A stretch of DNA of 64,000 bases from Mesorhizobium sp. B4-1-4 (GTDB taxonomy: Bacteria; Pseudomonadota; Alphaproteobacteria; Rhizobiales; Rhizobiaceae), in contig NZ_CP083950.1 in NCBI RefSeq assembly GCF_006439395.2, positions 124,001 to 188,000 on the forward strand, read 5' to 3'. The position numbers and the translations under genes are program-made. Shown here in pieces: positions 1 through 7,671 of the stretch (within the stretch, counting starts at the first letter, position 1; every line of letters starts with the position of its first letter). A model generated the notes under the pieces. The model saw only the letters and a list, made by a program, of their open reading frames with translations, was not told the origin of the DNA and ran no database searches.

Positions 1-165
1 TCTCACGCCAAGAGGCGCTCGACGCGCGCCTCAACCGCAAGACCAGGGACGACACGACTGCGTCCGGGCGATGCCCGAGACCGTGGCTCACTTCTGTGGG
101 TGATCAACGTCCGGTCTGATGGCCCATCAGCCCCGCGCCGGACGCAACCCGCGGGAGATTTTGGC

Positions 166-450
166 GTGGAACAACACGATAGCGAAGACATACTGGCCGG
201 CGGAAATCGGCTGACACTGTGGCATTTCGCCAATCCTTCCGAGGCCGTCGACGCGGCAATTGCCCTTTATGGCGCAAAGGCATCGCTCGCGGCCGCATCG
301 GCGGCCTTCACCGCGCGCTATGCAGGTCGCGAAGACGACTTTCGATTTTGGTTTATCGTCTTTTCGCAATTGAGACGCCGGGATGGGCAGGAGCCGTCAG
401 AAGATCCCTCTGCTGACCAATGTGGAGCCGCTCGCGTTGTAGCACAATAG
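166..450 (+). CDS. Conserved hypothetical small protein
   Basis: A 94-residue acidic-to-neutral protein that I cannot assign to a named family. It reads as a compact helical protein rich in Ala, with an aromatic cluster near the middle (RFWFIVFSQL) and a hydrophilic, probably disordered tail. I chose the GTG at 166; an in-frame ATG at 100 would add 22 residues of low-quality, arginine/proline-rich sequence. It lies just upstream of the quorum-sensing genes and ends 16 bases before a strong stem-loop, so it is probably its own transcription unit. Similar short Ala-rich proteins are common in rhizobial accessory regions, but that is a recollection, not a search. Confidence 0.5.
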   Translation: MEQHDSEDILAGGNRLTLWHFANPSEAVDAAIALYGAKASLAAASAAFTARYAGREDDFRFWFIVFSQLRRRDGQEPSEDPSADQCGAARVVAQ

Positions 451-465
451 AAGGAATGGCTAAAA

Positions 466-496
466 AGCGCTGCCGTTCTGAGCTTGCGGCAGCGCT
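466..496. terminator. Stem-loop, probable terminator
   Basis: Perfect 10-base inverted repeat AGCGCTGCCG / CGGCAGCGCT around an 11-base loop, with an A-tract before it and a weak T-rich stretch after it. It would separate the small gene ending at 450 from the LuxR gene at 619. Confidence 0.7.
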
Positions 497-618
497 AATA
501 CTTTCCGGCTTTAGCTTGGGTTGCAACTTCCGGGGCTGAAAACCACTTTCAATGAGCTCGGCAGATCAGTAAGCTCCCATCATTTCCGTGGCATTCACGC
601 AAGGGGAGCGCGGCGGCA

Positions 619-1338
619 ATGAATATCGCGCATGTGTTTCAGGATGCATTGCAGTTGGCTAACGCCACCACCGTCGAAGCGCTCGTCGCCCTTTATCGCG
701 CGGCGATTCGCCAGTTCGGGTTCAGCCACTTCATCGTGACGGGGTTGCCAAGCCAAGGCCAGCGTTTCGAAAACTTGATTCTGGAGCGCTTCTGGCCTGA
801 AGATTGGATGTCGCACTATGTGTCGCGCGATTATATCAGGCGCGATCCGGTCGCGATTGCCTCCGTTGTCTATAGGGCACCCTTCACCTGGAAGGAAGCC
901 TGCATACACGCCGCCGAGCCGGGCTCTGCCGGCGATCGCATCATGATGGAAGCCGCCGACGTCGGCCTGAAGGCTGGCGTGTGTGTGCCCGTTCCAGTCC
1001 GCAATGCGCTGGCCGGGTGCATTTCGCTGGCAGGTGAAGCGCCGATCACGGAGAAGGATGCTCTCGAACCCGTCAACGTCCTTTCTTTAACCTTTGCGAG
1101 CAGGCTTCAGCTGCTCGCCGATCATGGCCGCCCCAAAGGTCTGACGCTCTCAGACCGCGAACGTGAAGTGTTAACCTGGGTGGCCGAGGGCAAGACGGCC
1201 TGGGAAATCTCCCGGATCATCGGCATATCCGACTCCACGGTGAACAAGCATATCGCCGGTGCTATACGGAAGACGGGCTCCGCCACGCGCTCGCAAGCTG
1301 TCGCCAAGGCCTTGAGGGCGATGGAGATCGCCGGCTGA
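619..1338 (+). CDS. LuxR-family acyl-homoserine-lactone-responsive regulator (TraR/MrtR-like)
   Basis: A 239-residue quorum-sensing transcription factor. The N-terminal half is an autoinducer-binding domain and carries the family's conserved ligand-pocket residues: Trp and Tyr in DWMSHY, the Asp-Pro of RRDP, the Trp of FTWKEA and the Gly of AGVCVPV. The C-terminal 65 residues are a LuxR helix-turn-helix (LTLSDREREVLTWVAEGKT, then STVNKHI). An AGGGGAG ribosome site precedes the ATG. The cognate synthase gene follows at 1429 on the same strand, and an fseA-type gene follows that, the arrangement known from Mesorhizobium symbiosis ICEs where TraR with 3-oxo-C6-type AHL switches on excision. I see no clear tra/lux box; a 15-base repeat ACGGA-N5-TCCGT at 1339-1353 lies between the two genes but could simply be a small hairpin. 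Confidence 0.92.
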   Translation: MNIAHVFQDALQLANATTVEALVALYRAAIRQFGFSHFIVTGLPSQGQRFENLILERFWPEDWMSHYVSRDYIRRDPVAIASVVYRAPFTWKEACIHAAEPGSAGDRIMMEAADVGLKAGVCVPVPVRNALAGCISLAGEAPITEKDALEPVNVLSLTFASRLQLLADHGRPKGLTLSDREREVLTWVAEGKTAWEISRIIGISDSTVNKHIAGAIRKTGSATRSQAVAKALRAMEIAG

Positions 1339-1428
1339 ACGGAAGCTGTCCGTCAATGGTCAAAGCTGGCCATAGCCGGCGCGAGTGTCCCCCCAAGAAT
1401 GTCGCTCCGAACAGGAGTGACAGCATTA

Positions 1429-1995
1429 ATGATTCGTCTCATCACCGGCAGCACCGACCCTAGCCACCAGGAATTCCTGGAGGAGCACTACAGGCTTCGC
1501 CACGAAATCTTCGTCGGCGAACGCGGTTGGAGTGCCCTCGCCCGACCTGACGAGCGCGAGATCGATGCCTATGATACACCGCAGACCATTTACGTGCTCG
1601 CAATCGACAATAGTCATGTTGTCGGCGGGTACAGGTTTCTGCCGACGAGTGAACCTCACCTTCTCCAAGATCATTTTTCGCATCTTGTCGACGGACCGGT
1701 GCCGCGCGGCCATGAGATCCACGAATGGTCACGATTTTTCATAAGGAAGGATCATCGCGGGACGGGGCTTTTCAGGCACTTGATCGGCTCAGTTCCCGGG
1801 GTGTGCAAGCTCCTGGGCATTACCAGTCTAACCGCTGTGATCGAGCCGGATTGGCTGCCGCGGTTTGACGCCGCGACTTTCGGCTACCGAGTGCTTGGGC
1901 CGTTTGTCCAGGCCGCCAGCATGCAGCTGGCCGCAGTGCGGATCGACATTCAACACGCTCCGGCGCCGGGCCAGGCAATCGGCTGGGATAGCTAA
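1429..1995 (+). CDS. Acyl-homoserine-lactone synthase (LuxI/TraI family)
   Basis: A 188-residue LuxI-family enzyme that makes an N-acyl-homoserine lactone from S-adenosylmethionine and an acyl carrier protein substrate. The invariant residues are visible: Arg and Phe in LRHEIFV, Trp in ERGW, the two Asp of EIDAYD, Arg in GGYRFLP, and Glu-x-x-Arg in HEWSRF. I start at the ATG at 1429 (MIRLITG, typical family start) with AGGAG 11 bases upstream; an in-frame ATG at 1399 would add ten non-conserved residues. It is downstream of its likely LuxR partner and about 100 bases upstream of the split excision-activator gene, suggesting one quorum-induced transcript for luxI and fseA. Confidence 0.93.
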   Translation: MIRLITGSTDPSHQEFLEEHYRLRHEIFVGERGWSALARPDEREIDAYDTPQTIYVLAIDNSHVVGGYRFLPTSEPHLLQDHFSHLVDGPVPRGHEIHEWSRFFIRKDHRGTGLFRHLIGSVPGVCKLLGITSLTAVIEPDWLPRFDAATFGYRVLGPFVQAASMQLAAVRIDIQHAPAPGQAIGWDS

Positions 1996-2101
1996 CGTTG
2001 GCTCCTCGGACGGGCGAAGCGCGTGCTTTGGACATTCCGTCCGTTTTCGGCAAATCCGCGGCCATCACAATTCCAGGTTTCCAGCACGGTGGATACGGGC
2101 A

Positions 2102-2903
2102 ATGACACCTCTCGGAGCTGGACCTAACGCATGGCTTGAAGACGAAGCTTACCGCTACACGGCGCGCCTTACCAGGCGCGGTTGGGCATGGGAGTTCCTC
2201 AGGCGCAATGCCGCCTTTGTAAGCGATCTGATGGTCGCCCTCGAACAGGTGACCCACGCAAGAAAGGCGCCAAAGCTTTCTGTTCTCTCCTTGCCGAGCG
2301 GCTTTCCCGGACTTGCCGAATGGGGCCTTCACTTTCGCCAGCTCAGCTGCGGCAGAAGCATGCGTCTTCTGGTCTCCTTGCCAGTGTGCCCACGTGCTGC
2401 CCGTGGCTGCAATCTCTACGGCTGCAGCCACGTCGATGGATCTCGGCGCGTTGTCCTGTCATGCGGTCGTCCTGGTGGAAAGGGAAGGGGGCGATCAACA
2501 CATACTCCTGCAGCAGGAAGGGTATCAGTTGCAGTTGGCGCTGACCGAAGGCAGCTTGTTGGAGCCGGCCCGGTTGGTGACGGAGGCTGTGTTTCCGACC
2601 GAATGGACGAGGCAGCGGCTCAATGCGCTTGCTTGTCTCAATCATCTTCATGCCAAGGGAAAGCTTGCGGCCAAATACTTTCCCGTCGAGCCGCGAAATC
2701 GACGCATGAGTTTCGCGCTCCGCGCGCTCGATGGCGCATTGGCAGGAGCGCCTCATCGCGACATTGCCATGGCGCTCTTCGGCCACGCCCGCGTCCAGGC
2801 GGACTGGAACGATCCCGGTGATCATTTGCGCGACCGCATCCGCCGTGCCATTGGGCGGGGCCACTGGCTCATGAATGGAGGATATCGAGGGCTGCTTGTT
2901 TGA
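2102..2903 (+). CDS. fseA: FseA-type ICE excision activator, read through a +1 ribosomal frameshift
   Basis: Two overlapping frames together encode one 266-residue DUF6499-DUF2285 protein. The first frame, from the ATG at 2102, gives the N-terminal domain (AWLEDEAYRYT, then RGWAWEFLRRN) and ends in the family motif EWGLHF at codon 78. The rest of the family sequence (EACVFW, then the DUF2285 block LRALDGALAGAPHRDIAMALFG and GGYRGLLV) is in the +1 frame, to a TGA at 2901-2903. The shift is best placed at TTT-C-GCC (2333-2339), where tRNA-Phe could slip from TTT to TTC. In Mesorhizobium loti R7A the homologous msi172/msi171 pair is joined by a programmed +1 frameshift to make FseA, which activates rdfS and ICE excision. 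The first frame has no stop until about 2821, so unshifted ribosomes would make a longer unrelated tail. A random frameshift mutation is the alternative, but position and direction fit the programmed event. Confidence 0.82.
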
Positions 2904-3429
2904 GGTGTCAACCGCAAGAAATCCAGCAGAATCATCGATGATGATGAGAAAATTCGGTGGTCCCTTACTGTTATCAATATACCGCACCGATCGGCGCATT
3001 GATGATATCAGCGAGCTAGCTGAGCGCTCCTTCATTGGACACGGTCAGCTCGATCTCCGGATCGGTGAGAGCTGTCGAATCTTCAGTTCTTATGTAAAAA
3101 CTTGGGACCTTGCCGAGGTTGGCGCAGTTTAACGGCTGCGGGAGCAGAGCCGCAGCTTCATAGGATGTCCCCGCTTCTCATCTCGATTGGCGGTAGGCTC
3201 CGTTGCCTGTCCCACAAACCCTCATAGCCGTCACAGCTGTTCCCGTGCGATCTTGCGGCGAGCTGGATGCGATCGTGATCGAGAAGCTGTCCAGCTACAA
3301 ACGATTGAAGTGCTCTTGCCTGCAATAGCGCTCTTCCGCTAAAGCTCCGAGCCGAATCCGGAACCGTCTGGCCGAGACAGCGCTCTTCAACAGCGGATCC
3401 TTCCAGCTCGCTTACGATCAAGGAAAAAA
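2904..3429. other. Intergenic stretch, no convincing gene
   Basis: Open frames exist (for example 2875-3132 plus and 3158-3421 minus) but none has a recognisable motif, a good ribosome site or typical composition. The left part is more AT-rich than its surroundings. I see no hairpin terminator directly after fseA. Confidence 0.4.
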
Positions 3430-4110
3430 ATGAGGCAGCAGACCCGACCGTTCGTTGTGGAAGTCAGACAGAAGCGCAACTATCAAAAACGCGACCGTTC
3501 CATTTGGGCCGATGTCGATCTCTCAGCAGCTTTCGCCGACACGACAAGACAGTTCGAGGAGATAGATCCGCCAAATCGCCCCCTTATTGACTCCGACGTC
3601 GTGGACCTTAATGCTGAACACGTCCAAAAGGAAAAAGGGGAATATCTCATGGCTGATGCTGAGCAAGCTGAACCAGTAGAGAGCGCCACGAAAGGTGCCA
3701 AGACAACAGACACGAAGACGAAATCGCAGCGTCCGCGGAAGGCAAAGACGGAGATCAGGACATCTGCCCGTAAGAACGGTGCCCCGGCGTCAACTGAGGC
3801 CAATAATGTCCCGGCATCAGTGCAGCCTGGCCGCAAGGTCTACTCCGAAGAGGAGCGCACCCAAAAGCTCGGTCAAATTGAAAAGTTGATCAGCGGCGGT
3901 GCCACTCTCAAGAGCGCCGTCAAGCAGGCCGGCACATCGGAGCAGACCTATTATCAATGGAAGAAAAAGGCCGCGGTACCTGCACCAGGCAACGGTGAGC
4001 TCAAGGATCTTCTTGCGCTCGAGGAAGAAAATAAACGGCTGAAGAACCTGCTTGCGGAACGTCTGCGCAAGGAGAATGCGGAACTGAAGAGGAGGTTGGG
4101 CCTGCAGTAA
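3430..4110 (+). CDS. SyrB-like symbiotic transcriptional regulator
   Basis: A 226-residue protein whose C-terminal 90 residues match the SyrB family of Sinorhizobium meliloti: a basic, Ala/Pro/Lys-rich linker, then YSEEERTQKLGQIEKLI, an HTH-like segment ending in EQTYYQWK, and a C-terminal coiled coil (LEEENKRLKNLLAERLRKEN) ending in RRLGLQ. SyrB represses syrM in the nodulation/exopolysaccharide regulatory circuit; the HTH resembles that of IS3-type transposase OrfA proteins. The N-terminal 70 residues (KPF-like RPFVVE, then SIWADVDL) resemble a second module seen in longer rhizobial SyrB-like proteins. An internal ATG at 3649 with GGGGAA upstream would give a 153-residue protein about the size of S. 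meliloti SyrB, so two products are possible. Start at 3430 is preceded by AAGGA. Confidence 0.82.
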   Translation: MRQQTRPFVVEVRQKRNYQKRDRSIWADVDLSAAFADTTRQFEEIDPPNRPLIDSDVVDLNAEHVQKEKGEYLMADAEQAEPVESATKGAKTTDTKTKSQRPRKAKTEIRTSARKNGAPASTEANNVPASVQPGRKVYSEEERTQKLGQIEKLISGGATLKSAVKQAGTSEQTYYQWKKKAAVPAPGNGELKDLLALEEENKRLKNLLAERLRKENAELKRRLGLQ

Positions 4111-4136
4111 AGCGGTCACGACTTTCCGGACTTGGA

Positions 4137-4163
4137 AAAGGAGCGGCGCCACATCGCTCCTTT
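4137..4163 (+). terminator. Rho-independent-like terminator after the SyrB-like gene
   Basis: Stem AAAGGAGCG / CGCTCCTTT with a 9-base loop, starting 27 bases after the stop codon. The T residues are inside the descending arm, followed by a C-run rather than a T-tract. Confidence 0.6.
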
Positions 4164-4449
4164 CCCCACGCCGATAGCGACTTCTGAGCCAAGTCGGCTC
4201 ACGATTCGTTAAACTGGAGCATCAGTCCTGTCGCCTGCAAATACGCCTGAATGGTTTAACTGCGCCATCCCTGGGCCTGTCGTGTTGGAATGTCTCGAAA
4301 TTGACATAGCAACGTGCCGAGCATTGCCACGCGCGGCTACTCGCTCTTGAAGTGTCGTCGCCCTGACAACACATTCTGGGACGGTCGGCGCGTACATGCG
4401 GCGGCCTTATGCATGTGGATCGGCTTGATCAGCAGGTTGGGAGGAGCAA
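4164..4449. other. Intergenic stretch before the DUF982 gene
   Basis: I see no gene here. GGGAGGAGCAA immediately before 4450 is the ribosome binding site of the next gene. Confidence 0.5.
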
Positions 4450-4752
4450 ATGAGCGTTGAGGCTTTCAGCAGCCCCATTTTCGTGAAGCGAGCCACCTAC
4501 ATCATACAAGAGATTGCCAGCGTTGCGGACGCGATCGATTTTCTCAATGAATGGCCGGAAGCTTGCAGAGACTTGATACACGAGACCGCCCTTAGGGCGT
4601 GCTATGAGGCTCACGATGGCCGCAAGCCCTTGAGCGCTGCACGCAATGCCTTTCTAGGCTTTGCGAAACGGGTCGCGATATTGGAAGATTCAACCTCTGC
4701 AATGCAATGGATCGCTGCGTGCCAGGCCGGCAGTGGAAAAGTCCAGCTATAA
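4450..4752 (+). CDS. DUF982 family protein
   Basis: A 100-residue protein with the features of DUF982, a small family found almost only in rhizobia and often in several copies on symbiotic replicons. Visible family marks are an N-terminal beta segment (FVKRATYIIQEIASVADAIDFL), the central NEWPEA followed by a Cys/Ala helix (ALRACYEAHDGRKPLSAARNAFLGFAKR) and a short variable tail. No catalytic residues are evident and the function of the family is not known. A strong GGGAGGAG site is 6 bases before the ATG. It stands alone between the SyrB-like gene and the toxin-antitoxin pair. Confidence 0.8.
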   Translation: MSVEAFSSPIFVKRATYIIQEIASVADAIDFLNEWPEACRDLIHETALRACYEAHDGRKPLSAARNAFLGFAKRVAILEDSTSAMQWIAACQAGSGKVQL

Positions 4753-5242
4753 GACCACGCGCGGACGCTTTTCCGGCCGGAAAACCGCTCGGGGAGACCG
4801 TCGGTCGGCAGGCGAGCCGTCCTCGATGCAAAGCATTCATGTGAATCACGCCGATGCAATGTGCGCGGATGATGCCAGGGCCGGTTCGCGGGTCGCGTCG
4901 GCGACCACACGAAGCTTTTCGGCTGTTGTACGTCTCGGTCGCGCCATGATCGCGTCCTTGTCCTCGCGCGGAATACCCCGCTTCGAGACAATGATGCCAA
5001 GTGGCGACGCGTTGGCACGGTGGAAATGTGTGGTAAATTAATGCCTTGCGGCGTATCGGAGCGGATGCTGGCAGCTGGCGGCGTAGTAGCGGGGCACGGG
5101 TCGACCGTCGTCGTAGCAATAATATTTTTGTGATCGCCCCTGTTGGGAGAGGGGCGTGTTGTCGCGGTGACAACCCCCGGCATCCTAAATGCCTTGGAGA
5201 GGCCATCTTCATTTGCCGGGACCGATAACAATTCCCCCAGCC
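4753..5242. other. Intergenic stretch, no convincing gene
   Basis: Long frames on the minus strand (about 4592-5380) are rich in Arg, Pro and Ser and look like shadows. A minus-strand segment near 4880-5010 (reading RPRRTTAEKLRVV) might be the remnant of a small DNA-binding or transposase gene but is too short to call. Confidence 0.4.
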
Positions 5243-5283
5243 TTGCGCTTCAAAGGAAATACGGCTATATATCTGGATATAGC
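5243..5283 (+). promoter_or_regulatory. Promoter with palindromic operator for the toxin-antitoxin operon
   Basis: A -35 TTGCGC (5243-5248) and a -10 TATATA (5266-5271) are 17 bases apart. The -10 box lies inside a perfect inverted repeat GCTATAT-N6-ATATAGC (5264-5283), which ends directly at the ribosome site CGGAGG. This is the usual layout for autorepression by a VapBC or similar antitoxin-toxin complex. Confidence 0.72.
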
Positions 5284-5296
5284 ACGGAGGCACGCG

Positions 5297-5599
5297 ATGA
5301 GCAACAGTGCGCAGAAGAGAGCCCTCGAGAGTTATCGATCCCGCCTGACCGAACGTGGCATCGCGCGGTTCGAGATTCAAGCGCTCGACTCCGACCGCGA
5401 TTTGCTTCGATCCCTCGCCCGGAAATTGACGGAGGACGGTCCGGAAGCCGGGCAGCTACGGCGGACCGTCCAGCAGGCAGTGGCGGGTGAGCCTCCGAAA
5501 GCAGGCGGCATTCTCGCGGCCTTGCGTCGCTCTCCTCTGGTCGGCGTGGATCTCGACCTCAGCCGGCCGCGAGAAGAGGGGCGTAAGGTCGATCTGTGA
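5297..5599 (+). CDS. Antitoxin of a type II toxin-antitoxin pair
   Basis: A 100-residue hydrophilic protein encoded directly before a PIN-domain toxin and overlapping it by four bases (GTGA), the usual translationally coupled arrangement with antitoxin first. I do not recognise a classic AbrB, ribbon-helix-helix or Phd domain with certainty; the N-terminal segment (QKRALESYRSRLTERGIARFEIQALDSDRDLLRSLARKL) resembles the ribbon-helix-helix type antitoxins of rhizobial VapBC pairs, with a beta strand (ARFEIQAL) followed by two helices. The Pro/Arg-rich C-terminal third would wrap the toxin. I start at 5297, 7 bases after CGGAGG; an upstream in-frame start at 5189 would run through the promoter palindrome. 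Confidence 0.8.
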   Translation: MSNSAQKRALESYRSRLTERGIARFEIQALDSDRDLLRSLARKLTEDGPEAGQLRRTVQQAVAGEPPKAGGILAALRRSPLVGVDLDLSRPREEGRKVDL

Positions 5600-6030
5600 C
5601 GCGCTACCTTCTTGATACAAATATCATCAGCAACGTCATAAAGCCCGAACCGTCGGGCTCGCTGCTGGCTTGGATGGGCGCGCAGAAAGACGACGACCTT
5701 TTCATTGCTTCGCTTACCGTCGCCGAAATCCGCCGAGGCATCTTGGAGAAACCGAAAGGCAAGAAGCGCAGCACCCTTGAAGCCTGGTTCTCCGGTCCTG
5801 AAGGTCCGCAAGCGCTGTTCGCCGGTCGCGTCCTGTCGTTTGACGAGAAAGCTGGCCTCGTCTGGGCCAGCCTCATGGCTGGTGGGAAGGCAAAGGGACG
5901 CCCCAGAAGCGCGCTCGACACCATCATCGCTGCGATCGCCGAGGCCAACCACTGCATCATCGTGACAGACAATGAAAAGGACTTCGAGGGTGTTCAGATC
6001 ATCAACCCACTTCGAAGCTCTGGAAATTAG
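5596..6030 (+). CDS. vapC: VapC-like PIN-domain toxin ribonuclease
   Basis: A 144-residue PIN-domain endoribonuclease. The acidic metal-binding residues are all present: Asp in YLLDTNIIS near residue 7, Glu in TVAEIRRG near 44, Asp in SALDTIIAA near 104 and Asp in VTDNEKDF near 122. VapC toxins cut tRNA or rRNA and are neutralised by the partner antitoxin, encoded just upstream with a four-base overlap. The GTG start at 5596 is fixed by that overlap. The pair probably stabilises the accessory replicon or island rather than serving a metabolic role; the exact RNA target cannot be read from the sequence. Confidence 0.9.
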   Translation: MTRYLLDTNIISNVIKPEPSGSLLAWMGAQKDDDLFIASLTVAEIRRGILEKPKGKKRSTLEAWFSGPEGPQALFAGRVLSFDEKAGLVWASLMAGGKAKGRPRSALDTIIAAIAEANHCIIVTDNEKDFEGVQIINPLRSSGN

Positions 6031-6041
6031 GAGCTAGACAG

Positions 6042-6173
6042 GTGACGATAGCTCGAACGGTCCGGCCGGTTCACTTTGAGGATTTCAGCGGCGCCGAGTT
6101 CGAACGCCTCGTGTTCGCCTATCACCTTTGCGATGGCTGGATCGACACGCTCGCTCAGACCGGGAGCGACTTG
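6042..6173 (+). pseudogene. 5' fragment of an Mrr-like restriction endonuclease gene
   Basis: Beginning at a GTG at 6042 the plus strand encodes about 44 residues with the opening typical of Mrr-type restriction endonuclease proteins (VHFEDFSGAEFERLVFAY, then QTGSDL). After about 6173 the similarity stops and the frame runs through sequence that is antisense to a LysR fragment, ending at 6347. The rest of the nuclease gene, including its catalytic core, is missing, so this is a truncated remnant joined to other DNA. Confidence 0.55.
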
Positions 6174-6643
6174 TCAGTCCACCTCGGATTTTCTTCCGTC
6201 ACGAAGGCGATATCGATTGCCGGACCAGCAAGGGCAGAAATCAGACGATCGCTCGACCCGTCGACCATGCGCAGTTCGATGTCCGGAAAACGGCGCCAAT
6301 GCTCCATCAGAGTTGCCCGAAAGTTGCCGGCTGAAAGCGACGCGTGAACGCCGACTGTCAGTTGACCGCTTTGACCCCGCGGACGCGCGGTCAGTCGACT
6401 CCTGATGGTCTCCACCTCCTCAAGGATGCGCCGTGCGGATTCCAGGAACTCGAGGCGTGCGTCGGTCGGGCGGGTACCGCCGTTCGTGCGATCAAAGAGG
6501 AGAGCGCCGAACTGATGTTCAAGATCGCGTAGGATGCGGCTGAGCGTTGGCTGACGCGTGTTCTACACCTGCGCAGCCTGGCGCAAACTGCGATGCTGGG
6601 CGACCACGATGGCCCATCTCAGATCTCGAAGTTCGATAGACAT
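6155..6643 (-). pseudogene. Broken LysR-family regulator
   Basis: On the minus strand from the ATG at 6643 (MSIELRDLRW) the translation is a good LysR-type HTH (AAQV-stop-NTRQPTLSRILRDLEHQFGA) interrupted by an in-frame TAG at 6563-6565, then continues in the same frame through the linker helix and the first part of the substrate-binding domain (QLTVGVHASLSAGNF) to a TGA at 6155-6157. About half of the substrate-binding domain is missing, and the DNA beyond belongs to an Mrr-like fragment on the other strand. Two independent lesions, an early nonsense codon and a truncated 3' end, make this a pseudogene. A downstream start after the nonsense codon could at most make a binding-domain fragment. 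Confidence 0.8.
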
Positions 6644-6836
6644 CTGCCAGCACCGTCACGAACCGGAACGACAACAGAATATGCAGAGATACGGCTGAGG
6701 TCGCGCTGTGAGCGAGCGCGCATTCCCATCTCATATAAATGGCTTGAGCAGTGACCTCGCTCATGTCGACAAAGGGCGCGAATCGCAATCCCTCTTGGTT
6801 AGGAAAATGCCGAGAATGCGAAGCCGGGGGGCTGCT

Positions 6837-7577
6837 TCACATCTTCATTTTCCCACGTTGCCCCAACTTGGGACCTGAAGGAATGCTTACAGTACAAGCG
6901 AGTCGGTCGAATGGAGCCTGGACAACGCCGAAGATGGTAATGGTCGGGGCGGTGGTGGTGTACTTGTAGTAACGCCGGAGCATCGGATATCCGGTTGGTA
7001 TTCCGAATATCTCCTCGACCTTGCCCACGGCAGGAGCCGCGTCGATGATGAGGTCAGTATCCACTATGTGAATGGCGTGCTGTTGTAGAGCATCCGTCAC
7101 GAAACGCTCGCCAAACTCCTCGATTATCTCGCTTTCAACGTCTGCTGAAAGATATGTGGCGTCATACATGAAGGGTGCGCCGTCGGCAAAGATCGTCTTC
7201 CGCACGCATAACATCGCCTCTTCGGGAGGATCGAATGCTTGCATCGTGGGATCAGATATCCTTTCCCGCGTGATGGACATGAGCTGAATCGTTGCGCCCT
7301 CGTAGGAGGGCATCAAAACATCAAGTTTTCGCAGAACGCGCGTCTGCTTCTTAACATAGGTGCCTTTGCCCGCGACTGAGACCAAGGCTCCCGCGGCTTG
7401 CAAGTCGCGTAAGGCGCGTTTGACAGTAATGTGGCTGACGCCGAATTCCTCACCGAACATGGCAGTGGACGGGATGAGGGCTTCCGGCTGGTAAATTCCG
7501 CTCTGTATCCGTTTTAGAATCTCTTCACGCACAGTCTCATGCAGGGACAATGACGTCCTCAGCTGTGGGTTAGCCAT
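6837..7577 (-). CDS. GntR-family (HutC/UTRA) transcriptional regulator
   Basis: A 246-residue repressor-type regulator. Residues 10-80 form a winged helix (REEILKRIQSGIY, then SHITVKRALRDLQAAGALV and GKGTYV); the rest is a UTRA ligand-sensing domain with typical strands (ILRR-like MLRRYYKY, then QAPFDRLACTV). I start at the ATG at 7577 with GGAGAG just upstream; a start at 7634 would add 19 residues. It is divergent from an EhuBCDA-like transporter operon, 154 bases away, and very probably controls it. The promoter of that operon and that of a second EhuB-like gene at 15.5 kb share a sequence ATACCTA-S-TATA that could be its operator. The ligand is presumably the transported compound or a breakdown product. 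Confidence 0.9.
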   Translation of the reverse strand: MANPQLRTSLSLHETVREEILKRIQSGIYQPEALIPSTAMFGEEFGVSHITVKRALRDLQAAGALVSVAGKGTYVKKQTRVLRKLDVLMPSYEGATIQLMSITRERISDPTMQAFDPPEEAMLCVRKTIFADGAPFMYDATYLSADVESEIIEEFGERFVTDALQQHAIHIVDTDLIIDAAPAVGKVEEIFGIPTGYPMLRRYYKYTTTAPTITIFGVVQAPFDRLACTVSIPSGPKLGQRGKMKM

Positions 7578-7671
7578 CAATACTCTCCATTCGCTTCTGT
7601 TCAAGCATTCCTCACGGCCTAGGGCGAATTCCACCGCATTTCAACGATTTGCTGCAGGGTTGCATGCCCAC

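Noticed and set aside
559..577. GAGCT...AGCTC dyad upstream of luxR as a LuxR box
   Set aside because: Only five bases pair and the 13-base interior shows no symmetry.
1339..1353. ACGGA-N5-TCCGT as a lux/tra box for luxI
   Set aside because: The arms are short and the spacing is wrong for an 18-20 base tra box. It sits directly after a stop codon and may be a simple hairpin.
1865..2821. A 318-codon plus-strand open frame
   Set aside because: Only its part from 2102 to about 2335 is real coding (the first fseA frame). The upstream part is antisense-like filler overlapping luxI, and the part after the frameshift site has no family similarity.
2875..3132. An 85-codon plus-strand frame overlapping the end of fseA
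   Set aside because: No ribosome site beyond chance, no motif, and its start lies inside fseA. QseM-like antiactivators were considered, but the DUF2285 features are absent.
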